This document shows positions 8,410 through 16,463 of a stretch of 64,000 nucleotides of DNA, piece by piece. The position numbers and the translations under genes are program-made. The stretch is from JAKQIM01 sp029557965 (GTDB lineage: Bacteria > Chloroflexota > Anaerolineae > Anaerolineales > UBA4823): assembly GCA_035341015.1 (NCBI GenBank), contig DAOQUL010000014.1, positions 6,761 to 70,760 on the forward strand, read 5' to 3'. Positions within the stretch are counted from its first letter, which is position 1, and every line of letters begins with the position of its first letter. The notes under the pieces are model-generated. The model had not been told where the DNA came from. It saw nothing but the letters and a program-made list of their open reading frames with translations, and did no database searches.

Positions 8410-10275
8410 TTAGCGCTCAACCCGTTCTGTGAACTCATTTTTGCCCAGGTAATTTTCCCAGATCTGGCGCGCCTCACTCCAGGGACGCATAATGGGCGGC
8501 GCGTTGGATGTGGTGACGGTTGAGTTGTGCTGGTGGAAATCCACTGCCCATTCAGAGCCATCCGGCATGGTCACCTTGATCAGGTTATGGTTTTCGGTAT
8601 TGATCGCATCTACACCGTTCCAAAAGCCCGAGGCGTTGCTAGATTTCTCTTCGAAGACAATGCTCTGCACCTTGGCGCCGGGGAAATTTTGCTCCACCAG
8701 GTTCTTGACCGGGCCAAAAGTTTTATCCACGTAATCGCCGCAGGTCATGCCTTGGGCACCGGTCCAGCGCCCGGCGGTTTCATCCCAGATAATGCCGCCC
8801 AGGTTGTATAGGCCCTGGAAGACAAGTATAGGATCGCCCTGCAAGAAGTTGCGTACGTAGATGCCCTGGTTGCGCAAGTCTTGATTGAGGGCCGTCAGGC
8901 CGGTGTTCAGGTTGGCTAAATTTTGTGCAGTAGCCAGAGCGGCGGCCAGGTCTGCCGGTTTGATATTGGCCAGCCCGCCCAGGGTTTGGCCCAGCACTGC
9001 CGACAGCCAACCGAGTATGGCCGCCGCCGCCGCTGGCGGCAGGCCTTGCAGAATGGCCTGCACTGCGCCCTGGCTGGTAAGCCAGCTTTGTAGGGTGCCG
9101 CCAGCCTCTTCCCAGCCGCCATCGTCTGCCAGGGCAGGGGTGACGGCAGCAAAAAAGATCAGCAAGAAGACCATCATCAGCGTTCCGGCGCGCGGCCGCA
9201 GGATCATCATCGCTACAGTTGCGCCCATCAGGGCCAGCAAGACCAATGCCCCGCCTACGCCGCACCAGGGCACCCAGGGCATGACCGTGGCCCCAAGAAA
9301 GCCCAATACCAACCCGACCACTGCCGGGGCAATCCAGGCCGGGTTGAAAGGCCGTTTGACGCCGCCCGTCAGCCGCTGAACATCGTTCCATGCCAGGCGC
9401 GAGACCAGGCCCGGCAGGCTGTTGGCCTGGGCCGTCAATTCGACCAGGCCAAAAACGGCCAAGAGCAAAGCAACCAGGCGGTTATTAATGATCGTGCCGA
9501 TGATCAGGGTCAGTGCGGCATTGCCGCACACCAGGGCCAGGGATTTCAGGCGCAGTTCTTTGAAAGAGGTGAACAGCCAACCGGGGGTGGCGGCGGCGGT
9601 TTTCACCGCCTGCGAGAACCCAAGCTGCCAGATGCGCCCGGCGATCATCGAGAGCAGGCCAAAAAACAGGCCCCAGAACAAGGTGCCATTGGCCATTTTC
9701 CCTTGCAAGGCCAGCACCGCATCCAACACCCAACTGGTGCCCCCGGCAAAGCCGCCGTTGGGGCCGATCAGCAAGATGGTGTGCAGCACCCAAACAAAGA
9801 GCAGGGTGACGATCGCCATGAGCAGCTTGGTGAAAAAGCCCTTGAACATGCCGCCCAAGATCAGCTTTAGCAGATCCAGAAGGCTTTCCGGCGGCTTGGC
9901 CTGGGCTTTAGCCGGGCGATTTGCCAGGCGCTTGGCCGGGCGGGCTGCCGGGTGCATGGCGGCCAGATAGGGTGACGCTGGCTGGGCTTGGGGCGGGGCT
10001 GCTGGGTAGGCTGGGGCAGCCGGGTAAGGTTGAGCCGGCGGCTGATAGGGCGCCCCTGGCTGAGCAGCAAGAGGCTGGCGCGGTGGTACGGCTGGCAGCC
10101 AGCCGCGGCCATCCCAGCGCAGCCATGCGCCGTTTTGATCCATCTGCCACCAGGCGCCATCTGGGCCGACCAGGCGCAGTTGGCTCACCGCTTGGGCAAA
10201 TGCTTGCGGTGAGATCTGCCGTTGCACATATTGCTGGTAAAGCTGGGAAAAACGGGCTTCCATGTTCTCAAACAT
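8410..10275 (-). CDS. Polytopic membrane protein with predicted papain/transglutaminase-like C-terminal domain
   Basis: A 621-residue protein. I chose the ATG at 10275 because AGGAGG lies 8 bp upstream; an earlier in-frame ATG has no such site. Order of parts: the Trp-rich N-terminal module shared with the downstream gene (residues 1-60), a Pro/Ala/Gln-rich linker (to about 130), about seven hydrophobic segments (FVWVLHTILL, ALVLLALMGATVAMM and others), a hydrophobic Ala/Leu/Gly region, then a soluble C-terminal 140 residues. That end has TCGDYVDKTF, NHNLIKVTMPDG and EWAVDFHQH, i.e. Cys, His and Asp in the order and spacing style of papain-fold/transglutaminase-like enzymes. The catalytic assignment is inference. 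Confidence 0.6.
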   Translation of the reverse strand: MFENMEARFSQLYQQYVQRQISPQAFAQAVSQLRLVGPDGAWWQMDQNGAWLRWDGRGWLPAVPPRQPLAAQPGAPYQPPAQPYPAAPAYPAAPPQAQPASPYLAAMHPAARPAKRLANRPAKAQAKPPESLLDLLKLILGGMFKGFFTKLLMAIVTLLFVWVLHTILLIGPNGGFAGGTSWVLDAVLALQGKMANGTLFWGLFFGLLSMIAGRIWQLGFSQAVKTAAATPGWLFTSFKELRLKSLALVCGNAALTLIIGTIINNRLVALLLAVFGLVELTAQANSLPGLVSRLAWNDVQRLTGGVKRPFNPAWIAPAVVGLVLGFLGATVMPWVPWCGVGGALVLLALMGATVAMMILRPRAGTLMMVFLLIFFAAVTPALADDGGWEEAGGTLQSWLTSQGAVQAILQGLPPAAAAAILGWLSAVLGQTLGGLANIKPADLAAALATAQNLANLNTGLTALNQDLRNQGIYVRNFLQGDPILVFQGLYNLGGIIWDETAGRWTGAQGMTCGDYVDKTFGPVKNLVEQNFPGAKVQSIVFEEKSSNASGFWNGVDAINTENHNLIKVTMPDGSEWAVDFHQHNSTVTTSNAPPIMRPWSEARQIWENYLGKNEFTERVER

Positions 10276-10372
10276 CGCAGGGCCCTCCTGTATGCTACTC
10301 ATTAGCTTACCAGAAAAATGCCTCTTTGTCACGCCCTTTTGGGCGCGCCTGGTAGGGTTTTAATAAGAATGG

Positions 10373-10421
10373 GATTCGGGGTATGAACGGGCGGCAAGGC
10401 CGCCCGTTCATACCCTGAATC
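10373..10421. terminator. Long hairpin, probable terminator and repeat-family element
   Basis: Inverted repeat with 22-bp arms (10373-10394 and 10400-10421) with one mismatch and a 5-base loop, directly after the stop of the minus-strand aldo/keto reductase. The GGGTATGAA core of its arm matches the hairpin at 1446-1484, while the inner arm sequence differs yet stays complementary. No long T-run follows on the minus strand, so it may be a repetitive palindrome that doubles as a terminator. Confidence 0.6.
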
Positions 10422-11417
10422 TTAGGCCCGGCCTAACACATGCTCGACCTGGGTAAATTGCTCGGGGGTCAGCGGCCCGAACTGCATGGCGCGGGCATTT
10501 TCTTCGACCTGCCTGACCGTGCGGAAGCCTGGGATGGGGATGGTTTTGGGGCTGCGCGCCCACAACCAGGCCAGCGCGCCCTGCGGCAGGCTGCGTCCGC
10601 CGCTGGTCAGGATCTCGCGCACGGCAGCGATCTTCTGCGTGTATTCGGGGCTGGGCTGGCCGTTCTTGAAGTATTTCATCCACTCAGGGCTTTTCTCGCC
10701 GCGCACATCATCTGCCGAGGGTTTGATGCTGCCTGTGTACTTGCCGGTCAACAATCCCATCGCCAATGGACCGCGGTTGATCGCCGCCAGGTTTTCCTTT
10801 TCGCAGATGGATAGAATGGCGGCATTGTCGTCCAGTACATTCAGCTCGGCCTGGATCGCAGCGCAGTGCGCGCCTTGGGCGAAGAATTCTGCACTCTTTG
10901 GGAAGTCGGTGCTCCAGCCATAAGCGCGGATCTTGCCTTCGGCTACCAACTGCTCGAGGGTCTCGCGGACTGGTTCAGCTTGCTCAGGCGGGAAACCATT
11001 GTCATGAAATTGGTAAAGGTCGATGTAGTCTGTTCCCAGGCGGCGGAGTGAATCGTCGCAGGCTTGGCGGATCCCGGCAGGGGTGGCATCGCTGCCGGTC
11101 ACCTGGCGGGTGTCCTCGTCGAAAACGGCATTGAACTTGGTGGCGATCACCACCTGCTCGCGCCGGCCAGCCAGGGCAAGCCCCAATACGCTTTCGCTGT
11201 GCCCGGCTCCGTACACGTTGGCGGTATCAAAAAAAGTTACCCCCAGCTCAAGTGCGGCATGGATGGCGCGGATGGACTCGTTGTCATCTACCTCGCCCCA
11301 ACCCAGGGGGGTCTCGCCCGCCCAGAATGGGCCTCCGATGGCCCAACAGCCCATGCCCAAGGCGCTGACTCGAATACCAGAACGACCAAGAGTGCGAGTG
11401 AATTTTGCGTTCATCAT
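10422..11417 (-). CDS. Aldo/keto reductase
   Basis: A 331-residue NADPH-dependent oxidoreductase of the AKR (beta/alpha)8 barrel. It opens FTRTLGRSGIRVSALGMGCWAIGG, and contains FFDTANVYGAGHSE with the catalytic Asp/Tyr, VIATKFN with the catalytic Lys, YIDLYQFHD with the active-site His position, and the C-terminal cofactor region KTIPIPGFRTVRQVEENARA. The start is one of the two adjacent ATGs at 11417/11414 behind AAGGGA; the upstream frame extension has no ribosome site. The substrate cannot be predicted. It is divergent from the PadR regulator, with which it shares an 80-bp control region, so it could be a PadR target. Confidence 0.88.
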   Translation of the reverse strand: MMNAKFTRTLGRSGIRVSALGMGCWAIGGPFWAGETPLGWGEVDDNESIRAIHAALELGVTFFDTANVYGAGHSESVLGLALAGRREQVVIATKFNAVFDEDTRQVTGSDATPAGIRQACDDSLRRLGTDYIDLYQFHDNGFPPEQAEPVRETLEQLVAEGKIRAYGWSTDFPKSAEFFAQGAHCAAIQAELNVLDDNAAILSICEKENLAAINRGPLAMGLLTGKYTGSIKPSADDVRGEKSPEWMKYFKNGQPSPEYTQKIAAVREILTSGGRSLPQGALAWLWARSPKTIPIPGFRTVRQVEENARAMQFGPLTPEQFTQVEHVLGRA

Positions 11418-11497
11418 GCTTCCCTTTCGTCTTTTTGAAGATTGTATGACTTGATTATAGGTCAAGTGCGGATTTATTTCTAGTACCAGGAAGAACT

Positions 11498-12115
11498 ATG
11501 ATATACTCATCCGGTGAGTATATGATGAATACCCGAGCATCTCATCATACCGGCACACTTTCACCCGAAATGGTCCTACTGGGCCTGCTTTATGGCGCGC
11601 CAGGGCATGGTTATGATCTGCACCGCAAGGTGGTCTCAGACCTGGGGCATGTCTGGCACCTCAGCCAGAGCCAGGCTTATGCCATCTTGAAGCGCCTGGA
11701 AACGCGCCGCGACATCTCGCCGGAAGAAATCTTGCAAGAGAAACTGCCCCCTCGCCAACTGCTGCGCATTACCCCGCAGGGTCGCCAACGTTTCTTGGAC
11801 TGGCTGGGGGATACCAGCGGGGGCAGTGTGCGCGCCATCCGGATGGAATTCATCACCCGCCTGTACTTTCTCAGCCTGTACCAACCCCAAAATATCCCCC
11901 AGGCTTTTCAACAGCAAAAAGCGGCTGCCTCCAGGCACTTGCAGAGGTTAAAGAAAACGGTTGCTGAACTGCCCGGAGAGCAAGTCTATAACCGCATGAG
12001 CCTGGCCATGCGCCTGGAACAGCTTAAATCTGTGCTAGAATGGCTCGATGCGTGCCAGGAAGATTTTTTAGTCAAGCAAGCCCTGCCCCAAGATCTGCCT
12101 GTTGAGAAAATATGA
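11498..12115 (+). CDS. PadR family transcriptional regulator
   Basis: A 205-residue regulator with the PadR winged helix at residues about 18-95 (LLGLLYGAPGHGYDLHRKV, LSQSQAYAILKRLE) and a C-terminal Vir-like helical dimer domain (FITRLYFLSLYQPQ, LAMRLEQLKSVLEWLD). The ATG at 11498 has AGGAAG upstream. An ATG at 11525 is also possible and would place the palindrome at 11501 in the leader instead of inside the gene. The stop overlaps the MoeA start (ATGA), so it is the first gene of the operon running to 17194. The ligand is unknown; the operon content suggests it senses molybdenum/tungsten status or a cofactor intermediate. Confidence 0.87.
   Translation: MIYSSGEYMMNTRASHHTGTLSPEMVLLGLLYGAPGHGYDLHRKVVSDLGHVWHLSQSQAYAILKRLETRRDISPEEILQEKLPPRQLLRITPQGRQRFLDWLGDTSGGSVRAIRMEFITRLYFLSLYQPQNIPQAFQQQKAAASRHLQRLKKTVAELPGEQVYNRMSLAMRLEQLKSVLEWLDACQEDFLVKQALPQDLPVEKI
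11501..11523. promoter_or_regulatory. Perfect palindrome at the padR start, candidate PadR operator
   Basis: ATATACTCA and TGAGTATAT form a perfect 9-bp inverted repeat separated by TCCGG, overlapping the possible start codons of the PadR gene (11498, 11522, 11525). PadR proteins commonly bind AT-rich dyads in their own control region. Position and symmetry make it an autoregulatory operator candidate for the downstream seven-gene operon. Confidence 0.6.
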
Positions 12116-13314
12116 TTGCTTTTGATCAAGCTTATCAACTTACCTTAGAACATATCCATCCCCTGGCGGTAGAAACCGTTGATCTGCTGCATGCCGTGGG
12201 ACGAACTGCCGGGCAAGATATCTTGGCCAGGGTCGATTCTCCTTCGCTAGATGTCTCTCTGAAAGATGGTTATGCCGTCTTGGCGGCGGATATAAGCCAT
12301 GCTGGGCCAGATGCCCCGGTGCAGTTGAACCTGGTTGGAAGCATTGCCGCAGGCGATGACTGGCAAGGGATTCTTGGCTCAGGTGAAGCGGTGCGCATCT
12401 TGAGCGGTGCGCCGCTTCCGCAAGGTGCAGATGTGGTGGTGGCAGAGGAATTTACGCGTACAACCCCTGGGGCTGTGCAGGTATTGATGCAGACAGACGC
12501 AGGGCGTAATGTTCTACGCCGGGGTGCAGACGTCCAGAGCGGGCAGCGCATGGTCCCTGCCGCTCAAAAGCTCTCTCCCACCGCCATTGGCTTGTTGGCC
12601 GCGGCCGGCCACCACCAGGTGCCGGTGGTCCGGCGGCCGCGCGTGGCGGTTTTGGCTACGGGGAGTGAGGTGCTGGCACCCGGGCAGCCCCTGGTGCAGG
12701 GCAAGCTGTATGCCAGCAATTTGTTCAACCTGGCGGCCTGGTGCTTACACTATGGCTTTGAGGTCGAAACCCTGGTGCTGCGGGATGATGTCGAAGTCAT
12801 CCGCCCGGCGTTGATGGACTGCCTGGAGCGTTTCGACGCCGTGCTGACCAGCGGCGGAGCCTGGAAGGGTGAGCATGACCTGGTGGTGCAGATCTTAGAT
12901 GGGTTGGACTGGCAAAAGATCTATCACCGGGTGCGGATGGGGCCTGGAAAAGCGGTGGGATTTGGCTTGTTTGAGCATAAGCCGGTCTTTTGCCTGCCTG
13001 GTGGGCCTCCCTCCAACCATATGGCCTTTATCCAACTGGCGCTGCCCGGCCTGCACAAACTGGCCGGAGAGGCCAAGCCCGGCCTGCCCCAGACGCTGGC
13101 TGTGATGGCTGAACCGATCTCGGGGCAGGTGGATTGGACACAGTTTGTCCATGGGCGCCTGGTACAAGAAGATCAGCGCTTGTTGTTCCAACCGTTGAAA
13201 TACAAGAGCCGCTTGCAAGAAATGGCACAGACTGAGGCCATTGCCCGCATCCCAGAAGGCCAGGAAGTGATCCCCGCCGGCAGCCTGGTGATGGTGCAGA
13301 GGTTGGCGAGCTGA
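12112..13314 (+). CDS. Divergent MoeA-like molybdopterin molybdotransferase
   Basis: A 400-residue MoeA/gephyrin-E family protein. Present are the domain I motif SLKDGYAV, the RILSGAPLPQGADVVVAEE block, ATGSEVLAPGQPL and a C-terminal beta domain. Two normally invariant metal- and nucleotide-handling motifs are altered: GGVSVGDYD is here GGAWKGEHD, and MKPGKP...LPGNPVS is here RMGPGKA...LPGGPPS. MoeA inserts molybdate (or tungstate) into adenylylated molybdopterin. The changes suggest a paralogue subgroup with a modified reaction or metal. It is the second gene of the ECF operon, 15 bp from the next gene. Confidence 0.85.
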   Translation: MIAFDQAYQLTLEHIHPLAVETVDLLHAVGRTAGQDILARVDSPSLDVSLKDGYAVLAADISHAGPDAPVQLNLVGSIAAGDDWQGILGSGEAVRILSGAPLPQGADVVVAEEFTRTTPGAVQVLMQTDAGRNVLRRGADVQSGQRMVPAAQKLSPTAIGLLAAAGHHQVPVVRRPRVAVLATGSEVLAPGQPLVQGKLYASNLFNLAAWCLHYGFEVETLVLRDDVEVIRPALMDCLERFDAVLTSGGAWKGEHDLVVQILDGLDWQKIYHRVRMGPGKAVGFGLFEHKPVFCLPGGPPSNHMAFIQLALPGLHKLAGEAKPGLPQTLAVMAEPISGQVDWTQFVHGRLVQEDQRLLFQPLKYKSRLQEMAQTEAIARIPEGQEVIPAGSLVMVQRLAS

Positions 13315-13329
13315 ACCAAGAGGCCGGCT

Positions 13330-13917
13330 GTGCAAGGATCTTCAATTTCTCCCGCAGATATGGTTGTTCACTACCTGCCCTATGCCGGTAGTGAACCGGC
13401 TTTGTTCCTGGTGACGGGGGGGCGCGGCAGCGGGAAAACAAGCTGGTGCATTGAATTGCTTCGCCAGGCACGTTCTGTGGGTATTGAGCCGGTTGGCCTG
13501 GTATCGCCGGCGGTTTTTGAGCATGGCACCAAGGCCGGCATTGACCTGGTCTGCGTTGCGACCGGCGAACGCCGCAACTTGGCAGTGAGGCGGCAGCCTG
13601 CCGTTCCCGGCTCAGCGGCGCAGCAGGCTGGCTGGCATAAGTTCGATTGGCAGTTCTTTCCAGATGTGCTCGCTTGGGGCAACCAGGTGCTCGACACGCT
13701 GCCCCCAGGTGAGCTTTTGATCCTGGATGAGCTGGGTCCGCTGGAATTCTTTGAGCAGGTTGGGTTTACTGCCGGCCTGGAACAGATCACCCGACAGGCT
13801 TTCAAAATCACTTGTGTGGTGATCCGCCCAACGCTGCTGGAACAGGCCCTGGGGCGCTGGCCTTGGGCAAAGATCATCACTATAGCAGATGAACCTGGCG
13901 AGGGGAACCAACCGTGA
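13330..13917 (+). CDS. P-loop NTPase of the THEP1/DUF2478-like type
   Basis: A 195-residue nucleotide-binding protein. Walker A is VTGGRGSGKTSW; Walker B with its extension is LLILDELGPLEFFEQVGF, the IDEIGPLE-type motif of THEP1-like NTPases. The central part carries GIDLVCVATGERRNLAVRR, like the substrate-facing region of that family. GTG start at 13330 with AAGAGG upstream; the end overlaps the ECF ATPase as GTGA. THEP1-like proteins occur next to molybdenum transport or cofactor genes in several bacteria, as I recall. The exact reaction is unknown. Confidence 0.72.
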   Translation: MQGSSISPADMVVHYLPYAGSEPALFLVTGGRGSGKTSWCIELLRQARSVGIEPVGLVSPAVFEHGTKAGIDLVCVATGERRNLAVRRQPAVPGSAAQQAGWHKFDWQFFPDVLAWGNQVLDTLPPGELLILDELGPLEFFEQVGFTAGLEQITRQAFKITCVVIRPTLLEQALGRWPWAKIITIADEPGEGNQP

Positions 13918-15401
13918 TCCGTGTCGATGGGCTTTCGGTTCGCTATGGAAATATCCCCGCCTTAATGGATATTTCACTGTCCATTCAAGAAGGCGAGTGC
14001 GTCTTGATCACGGGGCCTTCGGGGTGCGGCAAGAGCACGCTGGCGCGGGTGCTGTGCGGCCTGATCCCGCATGCCATCCCGGCCCAGGTTGAAGGCCGGG
14101 TGGAGGTGGACGGATTGGATACCCTCACCCAGCCGATTCCCCAGGTTGCCCAGAAAATTGGCATGGTTTTTCAGCGCCCCGCCTCGCAGCTTTTTCATCT
14201 GCGGGTCGAGGATGAGGTGGCTTTTGGGCCGCGCAACCTGGGGTTGGCCGAGGAAGAAGTACAGCGGCGCACCGAATGGGCTTTGCGCGCAACCGGAATG
14301 TATGACCTGCGGGCAGATAAACCATCGGCCTTGTCTGGCGGTCAGAAGCAGTGCGTGGCGATTGCCGCGGCGCTGGCCATGCGCACCCGGGTGCTGGTGT
14401 TAGATGAGCCGACCGCCTCGTTGGATGTGCCCAATACCCGCCGGGTGATGGAAGCCCTGGCCGCGCTGCGCGCCGAGCATGGCATTACGATCATTTTGAT
14501 TGAGCACCGCCTGGCAGATGCGGCCCAATTGGCTGGGCGGGTGATCTTGATGGAGGAGGGGCGCATTCTGGCAGATGGTATTCCACAAGAGGTGTTTGCC
14601 GATCGACAGCTCCGCCTGCGCCTGGGGCTGCGCCGCCCGAGCGATGAACCGGCCGTATCTTGGGAGACCCTGATCCGGGCCAACGGCAGCCATCCGGCTG
14701 AGGGCCAACCCTTGCTGGAATTGCAAAATGTGTCGGCGGGGTTCAATGGCCATGCCATCATCAAAGAGATCCAGTTGACCCTTTACCCGGGTGAATTTGC
14801 TGCATTGGTGGGGGATAATGGGGCGGGTAAATCGACCCTGGCGATGGTTGCCGCCGGGTTGATCAAGCCGCAGGCGGGCTTGGTGCGCTTTGATGGCGGC
14901 ACCCGGCCGCGGGCAGGGCTGGACGTGGCCTTGCTCTTTCAGGATCCGCAGGAGCAGCTTTTTACCGATTCGGTGGAAGAAGAAGTGACTTTTGCCCCCA
15001 AGAATTATGACCGCTACGACCCTGCCTTGCAAGAACAAATCTTGCAAGAAGCTGATTTGTGGGGCCTGCGCCAGCGCCGCCCGATGGCGATCTCGGCTGG
15101 TCAGCAGCAGCGCACCACCCTGGCGGCCTGCCTGAGCCTGCGCCCGCGCCTGCTCATCTTGGATGAGCCTACGCTGGGGCAAGATTGGGGCCACCTCCAG
15201 CGTTTGATGGATTACCTGAAGCGGCTCAATGAACAGGGAACCACCATCCTGCTCATTTCACACGATTACAAGCTGGTTCACCATTATGCCCGGCGAATCA
15301 TTCTGCTGCGTGATGGTCGGATTGAACAGATTGGCAAGATACAAGATACACCATTCCATAATATGGTCCCGGAGGCAAAAGATGAAGCTGTCGACGCGTG
15401 A
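13914..15401 (+). CDS. ECF transporter ATPase, two ABC domains fused (EcfA-EcfA')
   Basis: A 495-residue protein with two complete ABC domains. First: Walker A GPSGCGKST, signature LSGGQKQCVAI, Walker B VLVLDEPTASLD, H-loop IEHR. Second (from about residue 265): Walker A GDNGAGKST, signature ISAGQQQRTTL, Walker B LLILDEPTLGQD, H-loop ISHD. The second signature has Ala in place of the first Gly of SGGQ. Fusion of the two energising subunits of an energy-coupling-factor importer is known (YkoD-type). It should pair with EcfT at 16460 and the S-like protein at 15382, which overlaps its 3' end by 20 bp. Confidence 0.9.
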   Translation: MIRVDGLSVRYGNIPALMDISLSIQEGECVLITGPSGCGKSTLARVLCGLIPHAIPAQVEGRVEVDGLDTLTQPIPQVAQKIGMVFQRPASQLFHLRVEDEVAFGPRNLGLAEEEVQRRTEWALRATGMYDLRADKPSALSGGQKQCVAIAAALAMRTRVLVLDEPTASLDVPNTRRVMEALAALRAEHGITIILIEHRLADAAQLAGRVILMEEGRILADGIPQEVFADRQLRLRLGLRRPSDEPAVSWETLIRANGSHPAEGQPLLELQNVSAGFNGHAIIKEIQLTLYPGEFAALVGDNGAGKSTLAMVAAGLIKPQAGLVRFDGGTRPRAGLDVALLFQDPQEQLFTDSVEEEVTFAPKNYDRYDPALQEQILQEADLWGLRQRRPMAISAGQQQRTTLAACLSLRPRLLILDEPTLGQDWGHLQRLMDYLKRLNEQGTTILLISHDYKLVHHYARRIILLRDGRIEQIGKIQDTPFHNMVPEAKDEAVDA

Positions 15402-16008
15402 GCTGGCAACCCTGGCGGTGTTTGGGGCTTTGTGGGGCCTGGTTGAGATCAGCCTGGGTTCGGTGTTGAAAACATTGAACATTCCCATGAGCGGGATGGT
15501 GCTCTCGGCCATTGGCCTGGTGATCGCTTTGACGGGCAGGGTGTTTGTGCCCCGTCGCGGCTCCACCCTGTTCATTGGTGTGATCGCCATGCTGCTCAAG
15601 CTGTTCAGCCTGGGCGGAGTGATCCTTGGGCCGATGGTGGGTATATTTACCGAGGCTTTGGTGGCTGAAATAGTGCTTTCGCTGACCGGCAAACCCCGGC
15701 GGGGCAGCCTGGCCCTGGCTGGTGCCCTGGGGGTGGCCTGGGTATTGGTGCAGCCCTTCATTACAAATCCCCTGCTCTTTGGCCGGACTCTGTTCACCGT
15801 GTGGTTAGACCTGCTGGACCGGGGCGAGCAGTTATTGGGTTTGCCTCCATCATCTGCCTTGTGGATCATCTTGGGTTTCTTGCTCATCTACCTGGCGGTG
15901 GGAGTGGCGGCGGGCTTGTTGGCCTGGAGCATTGCCCATCTATTGCAAAAACGCCTGGGGCATCCAGACCCCAGCATCACTCATCCAAAATCACAAGGAG
16001 AGGAGTAA
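15382..16008 (+). CDS. Putative ECF transporter substrate-specific (S) component
   Basis: A 208-residue membrane protein with about six hydrophobic segments: ELATLAVFGALWGLVEISLGS, VLSAIGLVIAL, TLFIGVIAMLLKLFSLGGVILGPMVGIFTEALVAE and so on. Size, helix count, the alanine-rich N-terminal helix and position between EcfAA' and EcfT fit an S component. It does not carry a specificity motif I know (not BioY, ThiT, RibU or CbiM). The ATG at 15382 follows GGAGG by 6 bp; an in-frame start further upstream is less likely because it lies deep inside the ATPase gene. The substrate is inferred only from neighbours (molybdenum/tungsten or pterin related). Confidence 0.7.
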   Translation: MKLSTRELATLAVFGALWGLVEISLGSVLKTLNIPMSGMVLSAIGLVIALTGRVFVPRRGSTLFIGVIAMLLKLFSLGGVILGPMVGIFTEALVAEIVLSLTGKPRRGSLALAGALGVAWVLVQPFITNPLLFGRTLFTVWLDLLDRGEQLLGLPPSSALWIILGFLLIYLAVGVAAGLLAWSIAHLLQKRLGHPDPSITHPKSQGEE

Positions 16009-16010
16009 AA

Positions 16011-16463
16011 ATGAAACGCTTTATGATTTTCGTGTTGGTTTTGGCGGCAGCCTTTTTGACCGCCTGCAACGCTTCTGGTGATCAGGCGGCCTCGGGTGAA
16101 ACCGTGAGCCTGCTGGTGTCGGGCGGCGAAACCAGCCAAACCTATACCCGTGCAGACCTGGAAGCCCTGGGCGCCAGCCAGGCGACTTTCAATGACGTGA
16201 CCTACGTGGGCGTCAGCGTGGGCGCGCTGCTGGAAGATGCCGGTTTTAACCTGGATGAGGTCAAGGCAGTCAAAGCCGTGGCCTCAGACGGCTACACGGT
16301 CAATTACGATCCGGCACAGGTATTGGCCGCAGATGTGATTGTGGCCTATGCCCGTGCCGATGGCGACCTGGTGGATGACGAAGGGCCCTTCCGCATGGTA
16401 CTGCCGGGCACAGAAGGCAAGCTCAATGCGCGCATGCTGGTTGAACTGCAAGTTGTTAAATGA
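16011..16463 (+). CDS. Lipoprotein with molybdopterin-oxidoreductase-like (Oxidored_molyb) fold
   Basis: A 150-residue lipoprotein: signal MKRFMIFVLVLAAAFLTAC with lipobox LTAC, then one compact domain. The order YTRADLEALG, YVGVSVGALLEDAGF, VASDGYTVNY, DVIVAYARADGDLV, GPFRMVLPG and LVELQV follows the sulfite-oxidase/YedY type Moco domain (GVPLRDLLEAAG, SADGY, LRLVVPG). The cofactor-ligating Cys of those enzymes is absent: the only Cys is the lipidated one. It may therefore bind a pterin or cofactor without catalysis, acting as an outer-surface binding protein for the ECF importer. AAGGAGAGGAG upstream is a very strong ribosome site. Confidence 0.68.
   Translation: MKRFMIFVLVLAAAFLTACNASGDQAASGETVSLLVSGGETSQTYTRADLEALGASQATFNDVTYVGVSVGALLEDAGFNLDEVKAVKAVASDGYTVNYDPAQVLAADVIVAYARADGDLVDDEGPFRMVLPGTEGKLNARMLVELQVVK

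Noticed and set aside
14400..15194. Minus-strand frame inside the ECF ATPase
   Set aside because: Shadow of the second ABC domain; no start signal.
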